DNA of 64,000 nucleotides, taken from Takifugu bimaculatus. Its lineage: Eukaryota > Chordata > Actinopteri > Tetraodontiformes > Tetraodontidae. Below, piece by piece: positions 38,911 to 51,900 of the stretch; the first letter of the stretch is position 1; each line of letters starts with the position of its first letter. Below the pieces are notes generated by a model. It did not search any database and was not told where the DNA came from. It worked only from the letters and a program-made list of their open reading frames with translations. Made by a program: the position numbers and the translations under genes. The DNA lies in contig CP034992.1 in the NCBI GenBank assembly GCA_004026145.2, positions 9,162,209 to 9,226,208 of the forward strand, given 5' to 3'.

Positions 38911-41157
38911 GCGAGGGGTCAATAGCAGCACTCCTCAGGGGCGGACGCGGGCGAAAAATTCGCAGACGCTCAGGGCCGAGCCTGCTAAACGAAACAAAAA
39001 GGCAAAACCTGGACACCCGGCGCGATCGCAGGCCCGCGGGGAAAACGACTCCAGGGAACACGCAGAATCACAAGGCGAGTCTTGCGAGCGGGTTGTGTGC
39101 GTTTGAAAGTGCGCGGTTCCACCCGGGCTGTGAACCGTGACGCTGCTTTGAGAAGTGCCATCTAACCATGTGTGAAAGACTTCATCCACTTTGTCTGTTC
39201 AGGGTGATTCGTGCCTCCTATCATTCACACACACGTGTTTTTAAAACAGAAGGGCTGCACTTTAACAGGTCACCACAACAGGAAGTGCCTTCAGTTTCTC
39301 CCTGATTTTCCATAAACTGCATATGGATCCTGCGCATCATCTCTGACGGACTCATTCCACATGTTTGTACACTTTCACACTTAAAAGGAAATCTTCCATT
39401 TTAGACACAATGTAAAAAGCCATAAATGCATTTTTTTTAAAGAAAAGGTTTTGAGAGTTAGTGCAGTTTATAATTGTTTACACTAGGTTGAAAATGTTAT
39501 TTGCTATTCTCTTAATTGCACATAATTATACTTTAAGTGTAAAATGTGTTGAGATCTCAGGGTTCAAAGGACAAACAGAAGTGAATGAGTGCTTTTATTG
39601 TAATTAAAGTTTACTGAAATCCTGTTGCCTACAGTGTCCAAAGAAGGTTTTTGGTCTTTTATACTAAAAAAGGTTGGTTATCTGAGGTTTAATAACACCT
39701 GAAGTTGGACTGGGACTAGTTGTTGTGGCGCCACACCTCACCACGTGTGACAGCTGAGTGTTATATTTTCTACACTAGGTGATATTTCAGCAAACAGCAT
39801 GACTTGATTACAACCATTCCTCTTTTTATCGACGTCCTTAAGCAAAACTCATCAGTGTGTTTGGTGAACTATCCTGAATGAACCGAACGCATCAAAGCGA
39901 ATTGCTCTTGAATAGATCTGCTTGTTGGGGGTGGGGGGGGGGGGAATGGTTTCTGCTTGATCCATGTTGTCCAAAGACCAAAAAAATCCTATCACACTTT
40001 TTTGTAAACCACTTGTAGACACGTATGAGATGTCGCTCAGATTTATCTGGAGCCTGTTTGATCCGTGCTGCTCTCTGCAGCCTTCGTGTTTTCCAACTGC
40101 TGGCAGTTGCAAGACATTAAATGTCCCGGCATAGAAAAGATTATTCCATGATAAAAGGTCATTAGAGTCTTGGAAAAAAGCCGGTTGTATTTCCCCAAAA
40201 CTAATGATTATTTCTCTAAGTGGTTATAATAATAATAATTTTATAATCAGATATTGATGGTTTTCTGTCAGGAGAAAATGTTACCAGGATGTATGGCATG
40301 GCAATAATGGCTACGCTTCTCTTTAATAATCACCAACGTTCTGATGTTAAGCCCGATTGAACATGTTACGAATTGTTAAATCCGAAATAATTCTGTGAAT
40401 TCTGTGACGAATAAATGATTACGATGAACAAGGAGTCGCTGTGGTGGTTTAATTTCTGAAATCATGAACGAACACATGTCTTTTTCTACAGAAGCTTTAA
40501 TAGTGTTGGTAAACGGTCACTTCCATCCCTCACGGGGCGGTTTACATTGCATCCGTCACTCGACATTGTCATACATCCACTTGATGCCGCAGCACGCACA
40601 AAACACTGTAATTATATACATTTGCCCTTTACAACTATTGCAAACCAGCGTAAATATTTGTTCCCTCTTTATTGCTCCCGGCTGCTCTGCAGAGCGTCTG
40701 TATTTAACAGCCGTTTCTAGAGAGAATTAGACCCTAAACCTAAGAGTCGAAGTGCAACTGCAGGTTTGGAGAGGCCCTCTTCCCCAGATGTTTGACCTTG
40801 TGGAGGCGCTTAAGCTCAACATCTAAGGAATGTCAGCGTTTCTCAGCTACAGACTCTCATTTGAAAGTTGAGTTTGAGACCAAAGTGAACTAAAATTAAA
40901 CTCTGGCTTCTGCAAGCGGGCTTCTGCTCTCTGTGGGCCCAAAGTCTTTGGACAAAGCTACGAAGTACGTTGAAAGAAAGAATTTTAACTTTAGTTTTCT
41001 CGTTCACCATCAGGGGGCGCCACCACCATCAATCCAACATTTGGGTGGGTGGGGGATGGGGGTTGTGGATTGTGACGTCATCCTGTGGGGTTAAAGTAAA
41101 GTCAGGCGCTGTTCTGACATTGTCATGGCGACAGTGCGAACGTGGACTCACCCACTC
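38911..41157. other. 3' UTR of edem1 and 3' region of gnat1
   Basis: Convergent gene ends. AATAAA at 40410-40415 (+) is a candidate end of edem1, giving a 1.5-kb 3' UTR. TTTATT at 40668-40673 is AATAAA on the minus strand, a candidate end of gnat1. A G run lies at 39928-39944. No other gene seen. Confidence 0.5.
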
Positions 41158-43461
41158 TTAGAAGAGACCGCAGTCTTTGAGGTTCTCTTTGATGATGATG
41201 TCGGTCACGGCATCAAACACGAACTTGACGTTTTCTGTGTCTGTGGCGCAGGTCATGTGGGAGTAGATCTCCTTGATGTCTCGGCGCAGGTTCAGGTCCA
41301 AGAACTGTAATTTGATGTAGTTTCCGGCGTCCTCGTAAGTGTTGGGGCCTGGAGGAGATCATTGCAAAGAGGCGTTGAAATGGCCGTTAAACGCGCTGCG
41401 CTCTGCGGCCGCGAGGGCGACCTCACCGTCGTATTCGGGGAAGCACATGTTGAGGTGGGCTTTCTTGATTTTCTCCACGAACACGTCCTTCTTGTTGAGG
41501 AAGAGTACAATGGAGGTGGCGGCGAAGTAGCGGTGGTTGCAGATGCTGTTGAACAAGTGCAGACTTTCGTGCATCCGGTTCTGAGCGAGATCAGAAGGGT
41601 TTTTTTGGGGTGCGGGTGTGTGTGTCAATAAATCAACCAAAAAAGGCCAAGGTGGAGTGAATTCCAACCGGTTCCCTACCACTTCGTCGTCCTCCACCAG
41701 CACCATGTCGTAGGCGCTCAGAGCGGCGATGAAGATGATGCAGGTCACACCCTCGAAACAGTGGATCCACTTCTTCCTCTCTGACCTCTGGCCACCTACA
41801 TCAAACATTCTGCAGGGAAACAGTTGTTTCATTGTTTCGATTGTAGCACATAACCCCCCCCCCCGATGATTCGATGCACTCCCGGTTCACCTGAAGTTGA
41901 GGTCTTTAAAGGAAAACTGGGTCTCAATGATGCCGGTGGTCTTTACCCTGGATCGCAACACGTCCTGCTCAGTGGGCACGTAGCCGGGCTGGATCAGCCG
42001 CTCCAGGTCATTCAGGTAACTGTGGAGGGGAGCAATGCCGATATTTATGGTGATCTGAAGGACGGCGAGAACTTGTGATGGGTCATCTCTCACTATCCAG
42101 CGGAGTCGTTGAGTTGGTACTCGGAGGCCCTGTCGAAGCATGCCTGGATGCCCGAGTCCTTCCACAGGCGCAGGATGATGTCTGACAGCTCTTTAGGCAT
42201 GGTGCCCTCCTCGATGGTGTCTGCAAGATGCATGAGCTTCCTGGCGTCGTCCTGTAGGAACGTGTCATAAACCTGTTAGAAAAGCATTTAACACTGAAGA
42301 CAGCCAGAGGGGGGTGTTTTTAAGCCGCCTCCACCTGCTGGTCAGCGTGGCCGAAGCCGATGTTCATCGTGCTCATGGCCTTGACGATGGCCATCATGGA
42401 CTGCAGCGTGTTGCTGTAGATGATGGTGATGAACTCCAAGCATTCCTCAAGCGAGTAACCATCTTGGTGGATAATTCTGGAAGAGGGAAACACGTTATTA
42501 ATAGTTCATTTGCAGCCCATAAGGATGACATTAGACTTTGCTGGGGGCTGGTTAAGTGATCTTACTTCATCTGTTTGACAATAGTGCTCTTTCCAGATTC
42601 TCCAGCACCTTCATGAAAGAGGACAAATTCAGTTCATGTCATTGCAATGAGCATTCAAAATGCAGTCTTTTATTAAAGTAATAAATAAAGACCCGGGCTT
42701 AACAGGTGAACTCTTAATCTTGTTCTGAGTCAGGGGGAAAATCTCCAGGTAAATGACCTAAATAGTAATAATAAGATGTCAAAACTGAGTCTGACAGACA
42801 TCCAGACATTATCCTCCACCCTCTATAAGTGATTTTTATTACAAGATTGTTGCACCTCAACATTTTTGTTTTCAAAATCAATAAAAGCCATAAGAGAAAC
42901 GGCTCCTCATCTCCCTGGATGGGCTGCCCCAGCAGCAGTAAGCTGCATGGGAGGGTGTCTTTGTCCTTCAGCATTATTCCTTTGTGTTTTAGGATTAGGG
43001 ACGGATTGATGGGATTATCAAAGTGTCTCAGCACTTCAGTCACACAGGTTATTCAGGTTATTCACACAGCTAACCTTTAGTTACTTCAGAACAATCCAAA
43101 TGCTGCGCATTTGATCATGGGAATCTACAGATATGTCATTTAGTTTTGACCCCATCCGGGAATAAAGTTGAGCCAATAAGATCATTTCTAACTTTAAAGC
43201 TATAAAATAAGTTCCATGAAACGTTAACACAAACTTTTGACATGAGCCTGAATAATGACCAGACAATGAGGCTAACTTCCCTGGATGAGGCCCCTCAGAT
43301 GTGTGTAACCATGGTGATGCCGTTTCCTTCTAATGATCTAACTTCTTTTTGTTACCCAGCAGCAGCAGCTTGACAGTCCTGGCATCCTTATCGGCGTCCT
43401 CCTTCAGCTTCTTCTCCAGCTCTCTGGAGCGTTTTTCCTCTGCGCTCGCTCCAGCCCCCAT
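41158..43461 (-). CDS. gnat1: Transducin alpha-1 subunit (rod-type G alpha)
   Basis: G-protein alpha subunit that couples rhodopsin to cGMP phosphodiesterase in rod photoreceptors. Eight exons in transcript order: 43461-43356, 42608-42566, 42476-42335, 42251-42094, 42019-41891, 41809-41680, 41580-41427, 41348-41158. They total 1053 nt, 350 residues, the exact GNAT1 length (GNAT2 has 354). The start MGAGASAEE gives an N-myristoylation site. Motifs are GAGESGKS (36-43), RSRVKTTG, DVGGQRSERKKW, NKKD and the C-terminal IKENLKDCGLF with the Cys modified by pertussis toxin. The rod type is also supported by DDARKLMHLADTIEEGTMP and the neighbour sema3f, adjacent to GNAT1 in human 3p21. GNAI paralogues lack these features. 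Confidence 0.93.
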
Positions 43462-45965
43462 CCTGCCTCTCCTGGGTTCGGGCCCTTCTGCTCAAAAGCC
43501 AAGCGTCGGTGGGGGGGCAAAAGAAAATGGAATGCGGGTCCTACAGGTGGTCGCTGTCGTTTCCAAACTGGTGCCGTCAGCTGTGCAGCTGATTATCACC
43601 CGCTTACAGAAAACACTGGGCAGTGTTTGAGTCTTTTCCTGTCTTAGGGGGGGATTTGGGGCATCCCCTACCCGCCTGACCCAAAGGAGCCAATGGAGCG
43701 CAAGGACAGGCCGAGGGTGAAAGGTGTGAGGAGAAGCAGACACACACCAGAGGAGTGATCCAACCTTTAGGGGGGACTTTGCTGTGCTCAGCGGAAGATG
43801 GACATCGGCTCAACTGCTAATCTATCCGCGCCGCTCTGAGCTAGCTTTAAGAGATGAGGGAGCGTTTGAGCGGAGCGCCGTCCACTCGGGAGGACTCCAG
43901 TGTGTTTCTGGGAAAGGTTCCAGGCTTTTGGCCGAAACTGTAAACTCACCCAGTAACCAGAGCAGAAGTCTGGCTGAAAAACACAAACAGAACCCACCGC
44001 CGAGCCCGTAGGGAGAGCTGTGAAACACTTAAAGAGCTTTGGGTTCTCACCTGACAGATCTCATTGACCCCAATCTCAAACTGGTTATGGATCCTAATCT
44101 TCTCGCTTCCAATGACATGCATGCATGCATGTGAAATGTGTGTGTGTGGGTGTGTGTGAGAGAGAGAACCTCATCCTGTCCCCGCAGCGTTTATTTGCAT
44201 TTGTTTCCACTGCTATAAGTAAAGTTCATGTTTCAGAGCTCTTGAATTTATTCTGTTCTAGTGGGGCTTGGTTAGTTTTAAATAACCAGGAAAGAAAACT
44301 CTTGTTATTATAAAATATAGAGCTTTAATTTATTAGTCAGCAACAATGATGGGGAAGAAATGGATGGTAATTTTTTTTTTTTTTTTTTTACAAATCATTG
44401 CAATAACATAAACTGTGCTTTATATCATACATATACTGTATCATCATGACCTACATTTTGCCAGATGGACAAAATAAATGAACGCCTTTGAAATATATTC
44501 AACAACAAAAAAAAAAGCTGTCAATGTTTTCAGAAAAAAGGAGAGAACGAATAGAGGCGTGACCTTTGCTGACCTTTTACATTTGTCAGTCGTAAAACAA
44601 ATAGAGTTTTAGAGCACGTCTTTCTCACACATGTAGCATTTCAATATTGAAAAGAAAAAAAAGACACAAACTGACATCCACAGACAAATACCGTATAAAT
44701 ACACTGTACATGCCATGCAAAAGTCACCTTCTGAAGAGTCCAGCACTTATCTCTCTTCAGGTCTGGTGATTTTAGTGGTTGTAACTTTATTTTAAAAGAA
44801 GTTAATGAGTAGAAATGGTTTTAGTCTGTGGTGCATGTGACTGCAGGATGGCACCGCGCTGGACGGACACAAAAAATTAAAAAACAAGGAGAAAAAAAAC
44901 AAAAGGAGCTGCGTTCATGTAGCACCAATGTGGTCACAGCAAATCAGCGCGTAATGTTCACTGCGGTGATTTAAGATGTGATTAGTGGACATTCGCGAGA
45001 CGTTCTTTTGCTGTGGAGATGCAGGAATTCAAATTCCCAAAACACGCCAGTCTGAGCTTTAAGCTCCGCCTCCACGTGTTGAAACACTGTATTGCAAATG
45101 GTACGGAACAAATGTGGCGTGTTCACAGCCAGAATACCAGTTTGGCAACAGAAGGTGCTTTGTCTTAATAGTTTATATTTGTCACAAACGGTCACAGACT
45201 CACATTTAGCTGCCTAATGGAAACTCTTTTCTCTGGCGAGAAAAGACAAAGGCAATGTTGTTGTTTTTTTATTCTTTTTCAGATTTTGTGTGAAAAAGAC
45301 AAAAGACAAAAAAAAACAAAACCCAGCTTATCACAGATCACGTAAGGATGCGACACTAAAATGTGGTATTCACGAAACACTTGGGAGCGCGTTGGAAGAA
45401 TTCTGTAGTCGCTACCGGCACGTTGCCATAGCAACAGTCTGTGAGCATTTCCTGTCATCCTTACGCAGTATGTCCCGAGAAATGCACTGGTCAGCCTGGC
45501 GGTAAAAACAGTCTGAGCTCTGGTGATCCAGGCCCGAGACGCGAGCTCGGTCCAGCTTCGACCCGGCCCGCAGTCATGTGACCCAACATGCTCGCGCTCC
45601 TCTGTGGATGCTCCCAGCATCCTGGGCTACTGTCGCTGGTTCTTAAAAACACCAAACATAAAGATCCTCTCAACATAATTCCACATCGTAATAAACACTA
45701 ACAATAATATTATAAGAACGACAATATTTTCACAGGTTTATCTATTCACAAAAGAACAGCTTTTCTACATTGGTACAAAGAATTACTTTTTACAGCCTAC
45801 AATAAATATTGTGTTGTTCCCCCGCCCCCAATGGGTACAGACGAACTGCGGTGTTTATTTGCGGTATCAGTCGCGTTTCTGAACTGGAGTCACTGGAGCC
45901 TTGCAGTGTGTAGGAGTGGACAGGCAGAGTCGTGGGAGGTTGTTTTGGTGCGTGATTCCAGTCCC
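43462..45965. other. gnat1 upstream region and sema3f 3' UTR
   Basis: No gene seen. The left part should hold the gnat1 promoter; I see no decisive photoreceptor motif. The right part is probably sema3f 3' UTR, with AATAAA on the minus strand at about 45268 and about 44329. A (CATG)n run is near 44117-44132 and a T run at about 44371-44391. Confidence 0.45.
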
Positions 45966-48900
45966 TCATGTCTCGGCCGGAGTCGTCTCCTCGTCGTGAT
46001 GCCGACGGTTGCGCGGCTTCTTCTGCTCTTTCAGCTCCTTCAGGCTTTTGGCCTTGCCGTCGCCGAGGCCGCCCTCGCCGAGCTGCCAGTAATCCTGGCA
46101 GTACTGGTTGATCAAGCCCATTTCCGGCTGGCTTAAGATGGTGAGCAGGTCCTTGTATTGACCAGCGTTTGGAGTCCAGGGGCTGGACTGCAGGGGGGGC
46201 AGAGCCGGGCTGCCGGTCTCCACCAGCACGTTGTTGACCGTGCGACTGGAGAGGACCACCAGCTGGAGTTTGACGAGCGTGTGTTTGAAGTTTTTCTCGG
46301 TGGACGTGCACTGGTAGATGCCGCCATCAGACGGCTGCAGCGAGCGGATGAGCAGACCGTGTTCTGTCTTCAGGACGCGGCCCTCAGAGCGGATCTAGGC
46401 GGCGGGAACAGCAGAGGTCAGATTCACAAGCCAGATTCAGCCATCATTCACCCTGAACACGGCCCTCTTTTGAAACGAGGTCCTTGCTCACCTCCTTCCT
46501 CCTGTCGCTGTTTTCCTTCTGTAGGTGCCACTTCAGTGACATGTGAGGAGACCTCGCCTGGCACTCCAGGAACGTGGTGCTGCCCTCTACCCCGTACTGA
46601 ACCGTCTCCAGAGTATTCTTGTTACCTACAGCGCACAGAATAGCAAACATCTGCTCAAGGCGCGCACACAAATACAGAAAACACTTGATCTCTTTCAGAA
46701 TAAAACACTGAATTATTAAATCGTAAGGGCTATTATGTGAGAGAATGTACTCACTGTTGGAATTGTAACCTCTGCACTGTCGGATCGGGTTGCCGTACTT
46801 CACATCCTGCCGTCGGCTCCGTCTAGATCGGCAGATCAACAAATAGAAACGTAAGAGAGGCCCTCCCCTTCGCAGACAGATAAAGAACGACACTTTTGTC
46901 TGCGTTATTTAAATCCTGACCTCTTTTGGGAGTTGGAATATCTGGAACAGGATTTGCCATCCCAGGCACAGTATGGATCTCTGGCCAGACAGCAGTCGGC
47001 ACAGGCCTCTCCGTACACGTCACAGCGATGGAGAGCCAGGTGGGTCACGCCCAGGACTGACCCGACGTACAGTTGTTGCTATTAGGATGAACAGAATTTA
47101 AAAAAAACAGTCAATGAAACATTACTGACCACCACTCATCATTTATTTTAACACTGTAGTTTTATAAAATGATCGCAAACAAGATTTAGAACTGTTTCGA
47201 TGACACGGGCGTTAATGCCACAGGTAGAGACAAAGTGTAGCCACATTAATTCTAACACACCCGTTTGGATGAGATCTTCATGGTGGTGATGGGTGTGGGA
47301 ACCTGCAGAGGAACGGTGACAGATTCTGTGTTATTCTCATCATCTGCACCACTTAAGAGGAGCAATGAGAGGCGGAGCAGTGGTCAGACCTTGAAAACTT
47401 CCACTTCCTCCAACACCAGCTCCTCTGTCTGCAAGTCGTCTCTGGGGAGGACAATAACTTTCTGGACCGTCCCCCGATCTAAGAAACCCAAGAGCGAAAC
47501 GATCGTCAGCAGTTTGTTCCAGGAAATTTAAAGTTATCCAACTGGACAAGAGCAAGGTGAGAGGATGAATATTTGATAATAGCTTGAATAATAAAAGATA
47601 TGACAACACTGATCCATCACTAACCTGTGCCCAGGAAGAGCACCTCATAGCTCCCGTCAGCAGCTGTAACCTGGTCCACCGCGATGGTGGTGAACTCATA
47701 GTCTACGTTGGTCCTGACCACTAGGGGGCGCTTGTGGACTGGGTAAACCACATTATACATGGTTGGGTGGTTTCTCATGAAGTTGATAACCTCGTCTGGA
47801 TAATCCTTTGTGGATTTCATGTTTGGGGTGAAAGTGCCCCCAGGACACTATTTAAAAAAAGAGAAAGGGGTCAAAGTTGCAATTATGACTCTGTTTGGAT
47901 TCTAAACACGGGTTTAAACCTTTTTTACTTACAGTGCCAGGTCGTGGGTAGGGGATCTTCCCAGTGTATGCCACCCACTGATAGTTGGGCCCCTCTTTGT
48001 GAGCAAAAGGACCGTTAAAGACCATACGAATGTCAGCCATGGAGTAGACGCACACCGCTGAGCCTTTAAACACAGCTCTGTATAGAAAGCAGAGGATAAA
48101 CTAAACTCACAGGCATCCGAGTCCGCTGATGAATCCACTGCCCTAGACCACCGACTCTGGGCGCGTCGCGACGATCCCCTTTCCTACCCACGGTACTCGG
48201 CCCGCCACATTGAGGAACCTATTAGGACACCCTCTCCGACGGGCTCGGCCAGAGTCTGACACCGTCTGACACAATGACATACAAACACCCACGTTGTGAG
48301 CGCTCAGGCTCCTGCTGCCGGGTGGTGGGTGCACTATGTTTGTACCAGCTGTCATGGGCCTCTATCATTAGCACCACATGTGTTTTTATCAGCTGGACTG
48401 AAATGCGCCTGAAGCCTAAAGTGAGGACTGGAACAATCTAAGTATTTGTTTCTCAGATACATTAATCAGGATGTGTTTATTATGCCTCTCCTGTTACTGT
48501 GAGCATTCCCCGCACACACGTCAGGCTAATGCTGTTTATCCTGTGACAACCTGCTATCAGATCAGATCTATAAGGGACTCGTGATCCAGACAGACTCGCT
48601 CGTAAATGCGTTTCCCCGGCAGCTGGAACGTTCGCATCCCTGTTTAGTCTTGGCAGCCTGAGACCGATGAGGCATTTCCATATCAGAGAGTTCCGACACC
48701 TACAGGCTGCGGGGGAAACGGGTATCAACCGCAGGAGGATTCTGAAGCACAACTTTCCTCCCAACTACAGGAAAAGTGGAGAAAGTTGTCAGTGACTCAC
48801 CCTGAAACTGAGAAGACGCCGTAGATGACAGGATTCTTTGTGTCTTGAGTTGGCTGAATATATACATCCCCTAAAAAACAAGAGAGTTTTCAGTCAGTGT

Positions 48901-51900
48901 AATGAGGAGACAAACCCATGAGTGAACTAGTTTCATGAAGGTTCACTGCCGTGTGATTTAAACCATTACAGCAGTGAACAGGTTGTTCCAGATGACTGAT
49001 TTGTGAGATCTGAAGTAAAAGCATCGAAATGACACCAGACCCTCCCACATGTCCCCTCTCACGTCAACTGAGCACAATCTGCCCCAACTCAACTTAAAAA
49101 GCGAAGGATTTGAGCGCGTTTTTAAGGGTATTTTAGTGGGATCCAGACTCAAAAGCTGAGTTCAGCTCAAAACTGTTTATTTTATTCATCGGGCGTGTGT
49201 ACACCGACGACTACAATATTTAATCTGGAAATTGTGCGGAGCCAAAATTCCCAAGCAGCACAAATCCGCATCACATTCTGTATACAAATATTTCCAAATC
49301 AGTATAAGGGAGGCATTGTTATTCATACAAATCATGTTCTACCATAATAAAATAATTGCTGATCAGCCCCACGGAGAACTTGATTCATATTGTGTGATAT
49401 TAGCATCTGCGTCTCATGATAAATAATGTCGCTGATGCCCTCCACCTGGTTCCAGTTGAGAATATCTGTAATTTTGGGTTGTTTCTTTGGATCTAGGGCT
49501 CAAGAGTTCCCCCTGCACTGCGGTCATCAGAGACGCAGTCAGAAACTGAATCCAGAGCTTCGGCTACAGTGCCCAAGTCTCAGCAGGGAATAGAAGCAAA
49601 ATAAAGTCTTCTGCTGAAACATGATTTTAATAGGAGCCATATGCACCCAGACTCAGGCTGAGGCCGTTTCTGGACCCTCCGTACCTACTGATGGCTTAAT
49701 GAGCAAAAAGTGCATGAAAAAACAATAAGAAAATAGAAATAAAGTCTGAAGCAGGTTGAGAAGAATAACACTTCATTACAGCAGACTGTACTTTACTGAT
49801 GCTAACAGCATGCAGGGAAGCAAAAGCAGCTCAAATATCCTATTTTAAATGGTTCTGAAAAGACAAGGACAGTAATTATCTACAGTCAAGGGCTCCAAAT
49901 ACAATAATGAGTCTGGAAATAAGTCTGCTGCTTTAACAGTCTGAAAGCGCGACAGCAGCAAGACGGACATCTGAAAGAATTTAGAGACGTCTCCTCAGAT
50001 TAAGCTATCGAATTTCCCCTGGATGAACAGGAGAAACAGCTTGTCAGAAGACAACATTTCAAATCACCAGCATGCGTGTCGATCTGGGGGTGAAGTGGTC
50101 CAACACGTGGTTTTAACTGTGTCCCGGTGCTGAGGCTGTGTCAACAACAGAGGCTGGAATTCAAACAAGTCGGGGAAAACATCTCTGACCGTGGAGAAGG
50201 CAAACACAGAACAACAAATACTCCTCTCCTCCTCCCTCCTCTCCTCTCCTCTCCTCTCCTCTCCTCTCCTCTCCTCTCCTCTCCTCTCCTCTCCTCTCCT
50301 CTCCCTTTTCCTTTCCTTAGCCATCATCATTGACAGGCCTCCAGGCTACAGAACACAGAAGTGCATTAACAGAAGGAAAACCAGGAAGAGAACTGGGACA
50401 AGATTTGCCTCCCAGATTAGACAGTTTTTGAAATGCAGTCACAGAATCCCATCAGAGACAGAATGCAAAAAGATTTCATAAATGAGCTGCACGTAAATCA
50501 ATTATGAGTCGATGGAAGAGGAACCTGATAATGAAATAAAGAAGACTAGAAACATGCCTCGAGAACGTAAAAAGAACTCATTTCATTTCCCTCTGCAGAC
50601 ATTTTCTTCTGGCATCTGCATCTCCTCCTCCCTCCTCCCTCCTCCCGTCTTCCCCCCTCCCTCGGCACAGCACCGGCGCTCCTCTCTGCTGCTGCCCTCT
50701 GCCTCACCATCTGAACCCACTCCACGTCCTCCCCTGAGAGTCCTCACACATCCACTCCGAAGGCCTCTGCCAGCACCGGCACGACTGGAGACAGAACTCA
50801 TTTCCACTGGCTGTCTGTGGCTGCGGCAGGGACGACCGCAGAGCTGTGGGATGCTGCACCGCACCTCGGGAGTCACGATGATCTCACCGTGAGTGCACAT
50901 CGCTGTTGAAACGGCGAGTACAGCTGTGCTGACAGATGAGGGCCCTGCCGCCAACAGCGTGCTCCTAATGCGTAACATACATTTGCAATTTGCCAAGCAG
51001 GAATAAGAGAGGCTATAAAATTAGCCACAGCAGGTGATTGAACATGCTGTACAGCCTGCGTGGTGTGTTCAAAACGCGATTTTAATGTTCATTCTGCCAC
51101 TTTAACTGTACATTTTGTCATTTCAATTGGTCATTAACGTTACATTTTGCTATTTGAATGTACCTTCTGTCATTCTTCCGCAACATAATAATTTCCTTTA
51201 GGATTAATTAACCACCAAGTATTCTGCCCTGTTCAAGTTATAACATATCTCCAGGAGTAAGTGGTTCACGATGAATCGGGTATTTGAGCAAATCTAAAGA
51301 GCGATCATCAAAAGAGCAGGTTAAAAACAGGTTAAGATAAAAAAGTGAATTGAAAACATAAATGTTATGATGCCAATGACCAACATAATCTACAATCAAC
51401 AGCAATCTGGATTTTAGTGACGACATCATCAGTCACAACTTCAGCATTAGTCTTCTTTTTAGGAGAAACTCCAGAGTTGAGACACCGTTCACGACCAGAG
51501 GCAGAAATGAGCCTATTAAGACTTTACATCTAATTTGCTGCTGTTCTGCTGTCCATTATATTTGATAATGGCAGCAGAATTAAATCAAAACTCCCTCTGA
51601 AGGTCAAGTCCAATCCTGTCTGTCCCATTTCTTCATTCACTAAGGTTTGAGAACACTTGGGCTATATTAACGATATAAGACTATATTAGAAAATTAAACT
51701 GGTTCATTTTAGTCCCAATTTACCTGGTTCTGTCTCCAGAAACCGATGGAAAGCGGTGAAAAGCTGGCTGCTCATAACCAGGGATGGTCAAATCCCTCCC
51801 TAATCCCGTCAGTCATGTGAGTGATGGACAGGCTCGGGATGATCCACGGGGATTCGCACTGATCCCGGCTGCTCATTACGCGGGTTTCTCCGTACGCACA

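Noticed and set aside
50064..50330. Open frames over the CTCCT array (Arg/Glu-rich on the minus strand)
   Set aside because: Simple-repeat translation inside a sema3f intron.
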